23,789 bases of DNA. It comes from Dehalococcoidia bacterium UBA5748 (GTDB taxonomy: Bacteria; Chloroflexota; Dehalococcoidia; Dehalococcoidales; UBA5627). Location: NCBI GenBank assembly GCA_002419135.1, contig DIFM01000039.1, forward strand, positions 1 through 23,789, read 5' to 3'. Under the pieces are notes generated by a model. It ran no database searches, was not told the origin of the DNA, and worked only from the letters and a program-made list of their open reading frames with translations. A program made the position numbers and the translations under genes. Positions 14,643 to 22,963 of the stretch are shown here, piece by piece (position 1 is the first letter of the stretch; every line of letters starts with the position of its first letter).

Positions 14643-15970
14643 AACAGACGTTCTTCAAGTTCATTAACTGGCAGTATTGCGGATTATTTTTAATAATCCT
14701 TTTTTCGCTTGTAATGCATCTGAGTGTTATTACCCAACCTTCCGACGGCTATATCTTCGACGAAACCTATTACATTCAAGATGCCCAAAATATTATCGAC
14801 AGCCATACCACCGACCGCCCGGAACACCCGCCGCTGTCAAAGCTGATAATTGTAGGTGGTATCCAGTTATTCGGTGATAACCCTATCGGCTGGCGCCTGC
14901 CGCCCATTCTTTTCGGTATAGCCAACCTGTTTTTGCTTTTTCTGATTTGCCGCCAACTGAAGCTGTCTGTATTGGTTTCGACACTGGCAACTTTTCTGCT
15001 GGCGCTCGAAAATCTTAATTTTTTAATATCCGGCATAGATATGCTGGACGTTTACAGCCTGTTTTTCATGCTTCTGGCTTTTCTGCTTTATCTGAAGGAT
15101 AAATTTTTCCTGGCTTGCGGCTTGCTTGGATTATCAATGTTATGCAAGATGACCGGCGCACTGGGATGCGTTGTTATAGGACTGCACTGGCTTTTTACCG
15201 GCCATCGCAAACCATTGCGTTTCCTGCTTTCGGTCTACATGGTTCCCATTGTTTTCTTTGCCGGTTTGTTCGCCTTCGATTCCATAATCTATATGAAATT
15301 AATCAATCCGTTTACCGACTTTACGGAGATGATGTCCTCAGCCGGTGAGTTGACCTTTGAAAATTACTCCGGAGGGTGGGAAGCCTACCCCTGGCTATGG
15401 ATATTTGTCCCCCAGAACCCCACTTTCTACGGAACGGATGTCATAAGATGGCAGGGGCTCATTAACCCGACTCTGATGTTTACAATTATTCCTGTATACG
15501 GATATTTGATTTACCGCTTCATCAAAGGCGAACGGCAGAGCTTCTTCAGTATGATGTGGTTTTGCGGAACGTATCTGATGTGGATACCAATAGTTCTAAT
15601 AACCGACCGCCTGACATATTATTTCTATTTTTACTCCACCATCGGGGCGGTAGCTATTGCTATGGCAATGGTAATGATAAAATTAAATAATCACCGCATC
15701 GGAAAAGCAGTTCTTCTATTATGGCTATCCGGCCATGTAGCTTCATTTATAGTTCTGTCACCCATGCAGTTATGGGTTTCCATTCCGTTATGCCTGATAT
15801 TACTGGCTTACATCATATGGTATATGGGGATATTGCAAAAACCGCTTCCCGCAGCCATAGATGACGATGATATTCCGGCAGACCTTTCCTCAGGTATTCC
15901 GGATGAAATTTCCCCGCAAAATCCCGACAACACCGCAGTGCTTCAGGTTGATAAGCGACCCGAACAATAG
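14630..15970 (+). CDS. PMT-type phospholipid-carrier-dependent mannosyltransferase
   Basis: 446 residues with about ten membrane spans. The catalytic first loop carries D44-E45 in YIFDETYYIQDA and HPPLSKL at 66-72, then LFGDNPIGWR, all typical of GT39 protein O-mannosyltransferases and related GT83 enzymes. A GWEAYPWLWI segment follows later. The last 40 residues are an acidic, Pro-rich hydrophilic tail (DDDDIPADLSS and on). The start lies inside the end of the upstream gene (13-base overlap, no own Shine-Dalgarno), which points to translational coupling with the lipid-sugar synthase. The acceptor (secreted protein or glycolipid) is unknown. Confidence 0.85.
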   Translation: MEKIKQTFFKFINWQYCGLFLIILFSLVMHLSVITQPSDGYIFDETYYIQDAQNIIDSHTTDRPEHPPLSKLIIVGGIQLFGDNPIGWRLPPILFGIANLFLLFLICRQLKLSVLVSTLATFLLALENLNFLISGIDMLDVYSLFFMLLAFLLYLKDKFFLACGLLGLSMLCKMTGALGCVVIGLHWLFTGHRKPLRFLLSVYMVPIVFFAGLFAFDSIIYMKLINPFTDFTEMMSSAGELTFENYSGGWEAYPWLWIFVPQNPTFYGTDVIRWQGLINPTLMFTIIPVYGYLIYRFIKGERQSFFSMMWFCGTYLMWIPIVLITDRLTYYFYFYSTIGAVAIAMAMVMIKLNNHRIGKAVLLLWLSGHVASFIVLSPMQLWVSIPLCLILLAYIIWYMGILQKPLPAAIDDDDIPADLSSGIPDEISPQNPDNTAVLQVDKRPEQ

Positions 15971-15976
15971 TACAAT
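15948..15976 (+). promoter_or_regulatory. Promoter of glyA
   Basis: TTGATA (15948-15953), a 17-base spacer and TACAAT (15971-15976), mostly inside the last codons of the PMT gene and 37 bases before the glyA start. Confidence 0.55.
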
Positions 15977-16012
15977 AAATTATATTCATTACATTCCCCA
16001 GGAAGGAGATTT

Positions 16013-17260
16013 ATGGACTCTTTAAACCAAAACGACCCGGAAATCAGTCAGGCTATTGAACTGGAGAAAAAACGCCAGCGTGAAACAGTAAACCTGATTG
16101 CTTCCGAAAACTACGCCAGCAAAGCAGTGCTTGAAGCACAGGGTACTTTTTTAACAAATAAATATGCCGAAGGATACGCCGGCAAACGCTACTACGGCGG
16201 ATGCGAAGATGTCGATATCATAGAAACAATCGCTATAGAGCGCGCAAAGGAGCTTTTCCGAGCAGAACATGCCAACGTACAGCCGCACAGCGGCGCACAG
16301 GCGAATATGGCAGTTTATTTTGCTCTGGCAAACCCCGGAGACACCATCATGGGGATGAACCTCTCTCACGGAGGGCATTTAACACACGGAGCGCCGGTCA
16401 ACTTCTCAGGCAAATATTATAATGTTGTACCTTATGGGCTAAACCAGGAAACGGAACGAATTGACTACGAAGAAGTCGAAAAGCTGGCTCTCGAACATAA
16501 ACCGAAGATGATAATTTGCGGCTCCAGCGCCTATCCGAGGATTATCGATTTCGAGCGTTTCAGATTTATTGCAGATAAAGCCGGCGCAATCCTTATGGCG
16601 GATATGGCACACATCGCCGGACTGGTGGCAGCCGGACTGCACCCTTCCCCCGTTCCCTATGCTCAGGTGGTAACATCTACCACTCATAAAACTCTGAGGG
16701 GACCGCGGGGTGGTTTTATCCTTTGCAACAAAGAACTTGCCAAAGGAATTGATTCAGCCGTATTTCCAAGAATGCAGGGCGGGCCGCTGATGCATGTTAT
16801 TGCTGCCAAAGCCGTTGCTTTCAGAGAAGCCATGCAGCCTGAGTTTTACCAATATCAAAAAGCCGTAATCGAGAATACGCTTACACTGGCGACAGAGCTT
16901 AAAAGAATGGGTTTGAGGTTGGTTTCAGGCGGAACCGATAATCACCTGATACTGGTGGATTTGTGCGGCAGCGGTGTCAACGGCAAGGAAGCAGAGGAAG
17001 CGCTGGGACAGGCGTCTATTATCGTCAACCGCAACACCGTCCCCTTTGACACCACTTCTACGGCACGCATTCCGGGAGGTATGCGGCTGGGAACTGCCGC
17101 AGTAACGGCCCGCGGATTCGGCACGGAAGAAATGAAAAGCATTGCCGATATGATTATGAAAATAATAAAAAATATCAACGACACAAATCTGCAGGAACAG
17201 GTTAAAAATGAAGTGGTCGAAATATGCAAACGTTTCCCTGTCCCGGGAATCGATAGATAA
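16013..17260 (+). CDS. glyA: Serine hydroxymethyltransferase
   Basis: PLP enzyme that converts serine and tetrahydrofolate to glycine and methylene-THF, the main one-carbon source. 415 residues, full length. The start region has the typical INLIASENYAS-type motif (here VNLIASENYASKAVLEAQG), then TNKYAEGYAGKRYYGG. The PLP lysine is K226 in STTHKTLRGPRGG, and DMAHIAGLVAAG (about 199-210) supplies the aspartate that contacts PLP. AGGAAGGAGAT gives an excellent ribosome-binding site. prs begins 39 bases past the stop. Confidence 0.97.
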   Translation: MDSLNQNDPEISQAIELEKKRQRETVNLIASENYASKAVLEAQGTFLTNKYAEGYAGKRYYGGCEDVDIIETIAIERAKELFRAEHANVQPHSGAQANMAVYFALANPGDTIMGMNLSHGGHLTHGAPVNFSGKYYNVVPYGLNQETERIDYEEVEKLALEHKPKMIICGSSAYPRIIDFERFRFIADKAGAILMADMAHIAGLVAAGLHPSPVPYAQVVTSTTHKTLRGPRGGFILCNKELAKGIDSAVFPRMQGGPLMHVIAAKAVAFREAMQPEFYQYQKAVIENTLTLATELKRMGLRLVSGGTDNHLILVDLCGSGVNGKEAEEALGQASIIVNRNTVPFDTTSTARIPGGMRLGTAAVTARGFGTEEMKSIADMIMKIIKNINDTNLQEQVKNEVVEICKRFPVPGIDR

Positions 17261-17299
17261 GATTGAGAGGTTAAAATTACAATGTATAGGGGGAATGCG

Positions 17300-18244
17300 A
17301 TGGATGAACTGAAGGTATTTACGGGCAACGCTAATCCCGACTTAGCAAAATCCGTTGTTGAATATCTGGATATACCGCTGGGCAAATGTGAGGTAATGCA
17401 GTTCAGCAACGAGAATACATTTGTACGCATACTGGAAAATGTCCGTTCGCGTGATACATTCGTGATACAGCCTATTTCTTCCCCCGTCAACCAGAGTTTG
17501 GTGGAACTTTTAATTATGATAGACGCCTTGAAAAGGGCTTCCGCCGGCCGCATTACCGCTGTTGTGTCTTATTACGGCTACAGCCGCACCGATAAAAAAG
17601 ACCAGCCGAGAGTTCCGATTACCGCCAGGCTGGTGGCAGACCTGCTGACAGTCGCCGGCGCCAACCGTATTCTGACGGTTGACCTGCACGCTGCCCAAAT
17701 CCAGGGCTTTTTCAACATTCCGGTGGATGAACTGACGGCTATCGGCATAATCAGCAACTATTTTAAGCAGAAGAATCTTAATGATATTGTTGTCGTGGCA
17801 ACCGATATCGGCAGCACCAAGCGCGCCCGTGATTACGCCGCTAAACTGAATGCCCCGTTGGCAATTATGGAGAAAAGACGTATCGGCAACGACGACCAGA
17901 CCGAAACCCTTAACATTATCGGTGAAGTCGCCGGAAAAACCGCTCTTACGGTGGATGACGAAATCGATACCGGAGGCTCACTGGTTAATACCGTAAGCGC
18001 CCTTCTAAACAATGGCGCCAAAGAGGTTTATGCCTGTTGCACCCATCCGGTATTTTCAGGACCCGCCATCGAACGCATCGCAGCTTCTCCGGTCAAGGAA
18101 GTGGTGGTAACCGATACCATACCTGTAGCAGGCAGTAAGAAACTGGATAAAATTACCGTTTTGCCCATCGCTCCTCTGCTCGGTGAAGCCATTAAACGCA
18201 TACACACCGGACAATCGGTCGGAGCGTTGTTCGAGCCCAGATGA
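17300..18244 (+). CDS. prs: Ribose-phosphate pyrophosphokinase
   Basis: Makes PRPP from ribose 5-phosphate and ATP for nucleotide, His and Trp synthesis. 314 residues from the ATG at 17300, which has AGGGGG 6 bases upstream and gives the usual MDELKVFTGNANPDLA start; an in-frame ATG at 17282 would put that Shine-Dalgarno inside the coding region. The signature VDLHAAQIQGFFNIPVD (the divalent-cation site) and the PRPP loop VDDEIDTGGSL are intact, as is the flexible-loop region SYYGYSRTDKKDQPR. A small DUF2007 gene follows after 10 bases. Confidence 0.95.
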   Translation: MDELKVFTGNANPDLAKSVVEYLDIPLGKCEVMQFSNENTFVRILENVRSRDTFVIQPISSPVNQSLVELLIMIDALKRASAGRITAVVSYYGYSRTDKKDQPRVPITARLVADLLTVAGANRILTVDLHAAQIQGFFNIPVDELTAIGIISNYFKQKNLNDIVVVATDIGSTKRARDYAAKLNAPLAIMEKRRIGNDDQTETLNIIGEVAGKTALTVDDEIDTGGSLVNTVSALLNNGAKEVYACCTHPVFSGPAIERIAASPVKEVVVTDTIPVAGSKKLDKITVLPIAPLLGEAIKRIHTGQSVGALFEPR

Positions 18245-18254
18245 TAAATGTAAA

Positions 18255-18494
18255 ATGATAGAAGTATATAAAGCTAAAGGGGAATTGGAAGCCCAGATAA
18301 TCAAGGGGATGCTGGACAGTTACAATATACCCAGCGTCCTTCGCTCCAATGCAGCCAGCTCCGTTCACAGTTTTGTTTTCGACGGTATGGGAGAGGTCAG
18401 GGTAATGGTTCCCGAATCCTTTGCCGAAGAGGCAACCAATATTATCAATGCGGAATACCAATCCGATTCCCTGAAGCAGCAGGAAGAAGAATAG
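18255..18494 (+). CDS. DUF2007 putative signal-transducing protein
   Basis: 79 residues from the ATG at 18255. The DUF2007 form is clear: a first strand IEVYKAKGELEAQIIKGML, YNIPSVLRSNAAS, then GEVRVMVPESFAEEATNII. It is a ferredoxin-like small domain annotated as signal transducing but without a proven role; in other bacteria it often sits beside unrelated housekeeping genes. It lies 10 bases after prs with no clear Shine-Dalgarno, so coupling is likely, and secA follows after 53 bases. A longer in-frame GTG at 18183 would overlap prs and is unlikely. Confidence 0.8.
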   Translation: MIEVYKAKGELEAQIIKGMLDSYNIPSVLRSNAASSVHSFVFDGMGEVRVMVPESFAEEATNIINAEYQSDSLKQQEEE

Positions 18495-18547
18495 CCATCT
18501 ATTCACAATAGCTAACCCTGCCAAATGAATTTAACAAAGGTGATAAA

Positions 18548-21211
18548 ATGTTCAAATTATTCGGAGGTTCCGGGGACTCCAACGAAAAAGTAATTAAAAA
18601 ACTTCAACCGATAGTCGACAGAATAAATGCTCTGGAACCGGATTTCAAAGTACTTACGGACGATGAGCTGCGTGCCAAAACCGATGATTTTAAAGCCCGC
18701 TTAAAAGACGGGGCTACACTCGACGAGCTTTTACCGGAAGCTTTTGCCGCCGTTCGCGAAGCTGCCTGGCGCACTCTCGGCAAGAGGCATTTCGATGTAC
18801 AGCTAATGGGTGGCATTGTACTCCATCAGGGTAAAATAGCCGAAATGAAAACCGGTGAGGGTAAAACTCTGGTGGCTACCCTTCCCTTATATCTAAACTC
18901 ACTGACCGGCGAAGGTTGTCATCTGGTAACCGTTAACGATTATCTGGCACGCCGCGACCCCTATTGGATGGGACCGGTATTCCACGCTCTCGGCGTCAGC
19001 GTAGCCAGCATATATCCGATGCAAAAAACCGATGACCATACGCCGTCATTGTTGTTCGACCCGGATTATGATTCCGGTGTCGAAGGTGATACATGGAAAC
19101 ACTTCAAGCCGATAACAAGGCAGGAAGCCTATAAAGCCGATATCACCTATGGTACATCCTCCGAATTCGGCTTCGATTACCTGAGGGATAATATGGCAGT
19201 CGATACCGCCAGATGCGTTCAGCGTCCCTTAAACTATGCCATTGTCGATGAAGTGGATAACCTCCTGATTGATGAAGCGCGCACACCGCTTATTATCAGC
19301 GCTCCGGATATGGAAGCCGGCCAAAAATACCAGATATTTTCCAGGCTGATTAAGCAGCTTACGCCTGAAGTGGATTATGAAATCAAACTAAAGGAACGCA
19401 TCGCGGAATTAACCGATGATGGTTTTAGCAAGATGGAAACCCTGATTGCCCGCGAGGGATTGCTCAAAGATGGCAGCGGATTATATGACCCGGAAAACGC
19501 CGACCTGATGCGCCATATGCGCAATGCCCTGAATGCGCGCGAGTTCTACAAGAGAGACCACCAGTATGTTGTTAAAGACGGGCAGGTCATAATAGTAGAT
19601 GAGTTTACCGGCAGAATGATGCACGGCAGACGCTATTCGGAAGGCTTACACCAGGCAATCGAAGCCAAGGAAGGCGTTAAAATCCAGCAGGAAAGCCGTA
19701 CTTACGCCACCATCACCATCCAGAATTACTTCCGTATGTATAACAAACTTGCCGGCATGACCGGTACCGCCGTAACCGAAGCCGAAGAGTTCCATAAAAT
19801 CTATAACCTGGAAGTAGTTATTATTCCTACCAACAAACCGCTGGCAAGGGAGGATTTCGCCGATCAGATTTATAAAGATATCGAAGCCAAGTTCAAAGCT
19901 GTAGTGCGGGAGGTCGATGAGGTTAAAAAGAGCGGCAGACCGGTACTGATCGGTACTGTTTCCATCGAAAAATCGGAGTACCTCGGTGAAATGTTGAAAA
20001 GGAAGGGCATCAATCATGAAGTGCTCAATGCCAAACAGCACGAAAGGGAAGCCAATATCATCGCCGAAGCCGGAAAGCCGGGAGCGGTTACCGTAGCCAC
20101 CAATATGGCGGGGCGCGGCGTCGATATTATACTGGGCGGAAAAGAGCCGGACGATACCGAAAGCAAGGAGTGGAAGGAATGGAAAGGGCGGCATGACCGG
20201 GTGATAAAGCTCGGCGGATTGCATGTCGTCGGCACCGAGCGTCACGAGGCGCGCCGTATCGATAACCAGCTGCGCGGCAGAGCGGGACGGCAGGGCGACC
20301 CGGGCAGTTCCCGTTTCTTCGTATCTCTGGAAGACGACGTTATGAAACGCTTCGGCGGCGACCGTATCAAGGGAATAATGGGAAATATGGGGTTTGATGA
20401 AAATACCCCCATTGAGAACAAACTAATCAGCCGCTCCATTGAAAATGCCCAAATCCGGGTAGAGGGTTACCACTTCGATATACGTAAACATCTGGTAGAT
20501 TACGATGACGTTATAAATAAACAGCGTGAAATCATCTATGGCGAACGTCTTAAGATTATCGGGGGCGCAGACCTTAAAGCAAATATTTTGTCTTTGGTTG
20601 AAACAGAGATAAAAAACATCGTAGATACCCACTGTCAAGGTTACGATATGGAAGAAGCGGCATCTTCGATTGCCAATGAAGTAGGAGCCATTATGCCGTT
20701 ATCTCCGGAAGTTAACGCAGAATCACTTTCCAAGATGAGCGCCGAAGAAATGAGAGACCGTCTGATAGATTATTCAAAAGAGCTTTACGATAAAAAGGAA
20801 GCCGAAGTCGGTTCCGAAAGTATGAGAATACTCGAAAGGCTTTTAATGCTGCGGATTATAGATACTGCATGGGTTGAGCACCTGACAGCTATGGATAATA
20901 TGAGACAGGGTATCGGCTTGCAGGCAATGGCGCAACGCGACCCGCTGGTAGCCTATAAACGCCAGAGCCGTGAGATGTTCGATGACCTGATGGGTTCTAT
21001 TCAGGATAATGTTGTCCGCTCCATTTACAGGATGAGTATCAGGAAGGGCACGCCGCCTCCCAAGCCGGTAAATGTAATGGCAAAAGCTACCGGTGAGAAT
21101 AAAGAGAGCAAAACCCAAAAAGCCCCCAAGGTAGCCGGAAAAACTATCGGCAGGAACGACCCCTGTCCCTGCGGCAGCGGCAAGAAGTATAAAAAATGCT
21201 GCGGTAGGTAG
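18548..21211 (+). CDS. secA: Preprotein translocase ATPase SecA
   Basis: ATPase motor of the Sec pathway, at the membrane with SecYEG. 887 residues. Walker A in MKTGEGKTLVA (100-110), Walker B/DEAD-type VDEVDNLLIDEARTP (about 233-247), helicase motif QLRGRAGRQGDPGSS in NBD2, and the C-terminal zinc/SecB-type SEC-C motif CPCGSGKKYKKCC. Between VASIYPMQ and the ADITYGTSSEFGFDYLRD motif there are about 25-30 more residues than in Escherichia coli SecA (acidic, DPDYDSGVEGD); similar inserts occur in other Chloroflexota. AAAGGTGAT is the ribosome-binding site. Likely cotranscribed with prs and DUF2007. Confidence 0.97.
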   Translation: MFKLFGGSGDSNEKVIKKLQPIVDRINALEPDFKVLTDDELRAKTDDFKARLKDGATLDELLPEAFAAVREAAWRTLGKRHFDVQLMGGIVLHQGKIAEMKTGEGKTLVATLPLYLNSLTGEGCHLVTVNDYLARRDPYWMGPVFHALGVSVASIYPMQKTDDHTPSLLFDPDYDSGVEGDTWKHFKPITRQEAYKADITYGTSSEFGFDYLRDNMAVDTARCVQRPLNYAIVDEVDNLLIDEARTPLIISAPDMEAGQKYQIFSRLIKQLTPEVDYEIKLKERIAELTDDGFSKMETLIAREGLLKDGSGLYDPENADLMRHMRNALNAREFYKRDHQYVVKDGQVIIVDEFTGRMMHGRRYSEGLHQAIEAKEGVKIQQESRTYATITIQNYFRMYNKLAGMTGTAVTEAEEFHKIYNLEVVIIPTNKPLAREDFADQIYKDIEAKFKAVVREVDEVKKSGRPVLIGTVSIEKSEYLGEMLKRKGINHEVLNAKQHEREANIIAEAGKPGAVTVATNMAGRGVDIILGGKEPDDTESKEWKEWKGRHDRVIKLGGLHVVGTERHEARRIDNQLRGRAGRQGDPGSSRFFVSLEDDVMKRFGGDRIKGIMGNMGFDENTPIENKLISRSIENAQIRVEGYHFDIRKHLVDYDDVINKQREIIYGERLKIIGGADLKANILSLVETEIKNIVDTHCQGYDMEEAASSIANEVGAIMPLSPEVNAESLSKMSAEEMRDRLIDYSKELYDKKEAEVGSESMRILERLLMLRIIDTAWVEHLTAMDNMRQGIGLQAMAQRDPLVAYKRQSREMFDDLMGSIQDNVVRSIYRMSIRKGTPPPKPVNVMAKATGENKESKTQKAPKVAGKTIGRNDPCPCGSGKKYKKCCGR

Positions 21212-21294
21212 TAAAACTAACGACATTGAGCCTGTCAAGTTAGGTATCATTATGCTTCTTATCAATCATGATCACTACAGATAATAACTCGACG

Positions 21295-21461
21295 CCGCTA
21301 TGGATTCGACAAGCTCACCACGAACGGCTTTGTGTCAGGCTAACCACAAGCGGCATAGTTATTTTAGTCCGCTTGCCCTGAGTATGTCGAAGGGTCTGTA
21401 GAACGGAAATTGTATCGATTTTTTCGATGCCGTTATGGTTCGACAAGCTCACCACGAACGG
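21295..21461. repeat. Cluster of dispersed TTCGACAAGCTC hairpin repeats
   Basis: Direct copies lie at 21295-21327 and 21430-21461, both related to 8928-8959. An inverse-orientation copy (GCTTGCCCTGAGTATGTCGAAGGG) spans about 21370-21393, and a more decayed one 21327-21357. No gene lies between 21212 and 21670; this stretch is repeats, two hairpins and the arsenic promoter. Confidence 0.6.
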
Positions 21462-21520
21462 CTCAGTACATTCTCAACCCGAACTGACGGGATAGATTAT
21501 TCAAATGGCTGTGAACCTAA

Positions 21521-21590
21521 TCCCCCTTCTCCAATTTTAGAGAAGGGGGAATCAGCATTTTTATTCCCCTCTCTGCTAGCGGAGAGGGGA
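21521..21590. repeat. Two adjacent perfect-arm hairpins
   Basis: TCCCCCTTCT (21521-21530) and AGAAGGGGGA (21541-21550) form a 10-bp stem with a 10-base loop. TCCCCTCTC (21565-21573) and GAGAGGGGA (21582-21590) form a 9-bp stem around TGCTAGCG. There is no T tail, so they are repeats rather than classical terminators, although they might stall transcripts from secA. Confidence 0.6.
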
Positions 21591-21613
21591 CAGGGGTGAG
21601 GTAATAAATACCT

Positions 21614-21642
21614 TTGACATTCCTCTGATATTTCTGTATATT
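21614..21642 (+). promoter_or_regulatory. Strong promoter of the arsenic module
   Basis: TTGACA (21614-21619), 17 bases, TATATT (21637-21642), with the first gene's start 28 bases downstream. This is one of the closest matches to the sigma70 consensus in the window. No ArsR operator could be recognised and no arsR gene is present. Confidence 0.7.
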
Positions 21643-21670
21643 CATATTATTCTGATTTTTAGGAGGGAAT

Positions 21671-21925
21671 ATGTGTTGCTGTGAAAGTTCAAATAACCTG
21701 CCCTGCTGCCAGGTGGAATCGGTAGTCAGCGTTGATGAACGGGGGCAAATGGTGCTACCGAAAGAAATAAGAGAAAAAGCTAATATTAAAGCCGGTGATA
21801 AGCTGGCGCTTGTAAGGTGGAATAAAACCAATGACATCGACTTCATTGCATTGGTTAAAATCGAAGACCTGAATAAAATGGTGCAGCAAATGCTTGGACC
21901 GGCACTAAAAGAGATAAGCGGATAA
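21671..21925 (+). CDS. Cys-rich AbrB/SpoVT-fold regulator (HgcC-like)
   Basis: 84 residues. The N-terminus has two Cys clusters, MCCCE and PCCQ (C2-C4, C12-C13), a likely thiophilic metal or metalloid site. Residues 15-60 are a swapped-hairpin AbrB-type DNA-binding domain (VVSVDERGQMVLPKEIREKA, then GDKLALV). Proteins of this form have been annotated as HgcAB-associated (HgcC) because some sit beside mercury methylation genes; here the partner is ArsM, 11 bases downstream, and no hgcA or hgcB is in the window. The promoter is at 21614-21642 and AGGAGGG is the ribosome-binding site. Regulation of arsM by As(III) is inferred from architecture and position. Confidence 0.8.
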   Translation: MCCCESSNNLPCCQVESVVSVDERGQMVLPKEIREKANIKAGDKLALVRWNKTNDIDFIALVKIEDLNKMVQQMLGPALKEISG

Positions 21926-21936
21926 AGGAAAAGCTA

Positions 21937-22770
21937 ATGAAAAAAGATGAAATTCGAAAAACAGTAAGAGAAGAATATGCCAAAGTCGCCAGAGGAAATA
22001 CGTCCTGTTGCGGCGGCTCAAGCTCCTGCTGCGGACAGTCAACAGCGCAAGAGATAAGCAAAGATATCGGCTATTCAGACGAGGAGATGAACACCGTTCC
22101 CGAAGGGGCAAATCTCGGTTTGGGGTGCGGCAATCCGACAGCTATGGCATCAATAAAAGAAGGGGAAACAGTGCTCGACCTTGGCTCCGGGGCCGGATTT
22201 GATTGTTTTCTGGCGGCAAATCGAGTCGGCAAGCGCGGACATGTCATCGGGGTTGATATGACACCCGATATGCTGGAAAAAGCGAGAGCAAATGCCCGCA
22301 AGGGAGGCTATGACAATATCGAGTTCCGGCTGGGAGAAATCGAGAACCTGCCGGTTGCCGATAACTCGGCAGATGTTATCATTTCCAACTGCGTTATCAA
22401 CCTTTCCCCGGACAAAACGAGGGTTTTCGAAGAAGCGTACCGTGTTTTAAAACCCGGCGGCAGATTGTTGGTATCTGACATCGTGTTACTGGGTAAACTG
22501 CCCGATTTTGTAAGGGAATCGGTTGTCGGTTATGTCGGCTGCATCTCGGGAGCAATCCTGAAAAAGGATTATATTAGCGCCATCGAGGGACGCGGTTTCC
22601 GCAAGGTAGATATAGTAGACGAAACTCCCTTTCCCATCGATTGCATGGCAAACGACCCGACGGCTCAGGCAATTATAAAAGAGAATAAAACAACCGTTGC
22701 TGAAATCAGGGATATCGAGAACTCGGTTGTCAGTGTCAAGATAAGCGCGGTTAAACCCGCAAAGCTTTAG
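21937..22770 (+). CDS. arsM: Arsenite methyltransferase
   Basis: SAM-dependent methylation of As(III) to methylated arsenicals. 277 residues. The SAM site is VLDLGSGAGFDCFLAA (about 79-94), with GVDMTPDMLEKAR following. Three Cys fit the arsenite site: C64 in GLGCGNP, C152 in SNCVINLS and C202 in VGCISGA; the 50-residue spacing of the last two equals that in the well-studied algal ArsM. The N-terminus adds CCGGSSSCC (24-32), a motif echoed in the regulator upstream. AAGGA lies 9 bases before the ATG, and the 11-base gap marks an operon with the AbrB-like gene. The adjacent right side is a mobile-element scar, so the pair may have been acquired. Confidence 0.94.
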   Translation: MKKDEIRKTVREEYAKVARGNTSCCGGSSSCCGQSTAQEISKDIGYSDEEMNTVPEGANLGLGCGNPTAMASIKEGETVLDLGSGAGFDCFLAANRVGKRGHVIGVDMTPDMLEKARANARKGGYDNIEFRLGEIENLPVADNSADVIISNCVINLSPDKTRVFEEAYRVLKPGGRLLVSDIVLLGKLPDFVRESVVGYVGCISGAILKKDYISAIEGRGFRKVDIVDETPFPIDCMANDPTAQAIIKENKTTVAEIRDIENSVVSVKISAVKPAKL

Positions 22771-22786
22771 GTCTGGGGGTAGCCAA

Positions 22787-22963
22787 ATGGATAATAAAAT
22801 TCAAGCAGTGGACATAGATAATAATTTTATTGAATAAATTTAATCTGCGAGCGGAATAGAGTTACAATACGAAAGCTTGACCAAAGATAAAAGAAAATTA
22901 GGTATAACAGGTGAAGTTGGCGAAATTCTAGTATGTAAGAAGTTTAATCTCAAGCTCGTGTAA
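22787..22963 (+). pseudogene. DUF6998-like gene remnant cut by the IS element
   Basis: A frame beginning ATG at 22787 after GGGGGT has two stops (TAA 22835-22837 and TAA 22841-22843). It then reopens as a frame containing TKDKRKLGITGEVGEILVCK and KFNLKLV before a stop. The RKLGITGExGE...CK..NLKL pattern resembles DUF6998-type nuclease-like proteins, which continue well beyond this point. Homology ends at the IS481 tip near 22959, so the gene was interrupted and has decayed. The family name is from memory of the motif and is moderate. Confidence 0.5.

Noticed and set aside
19646..20245. 199-codon minus-strand open frame inside secA
   Set aside because: Shadow of the SecA reading frame.
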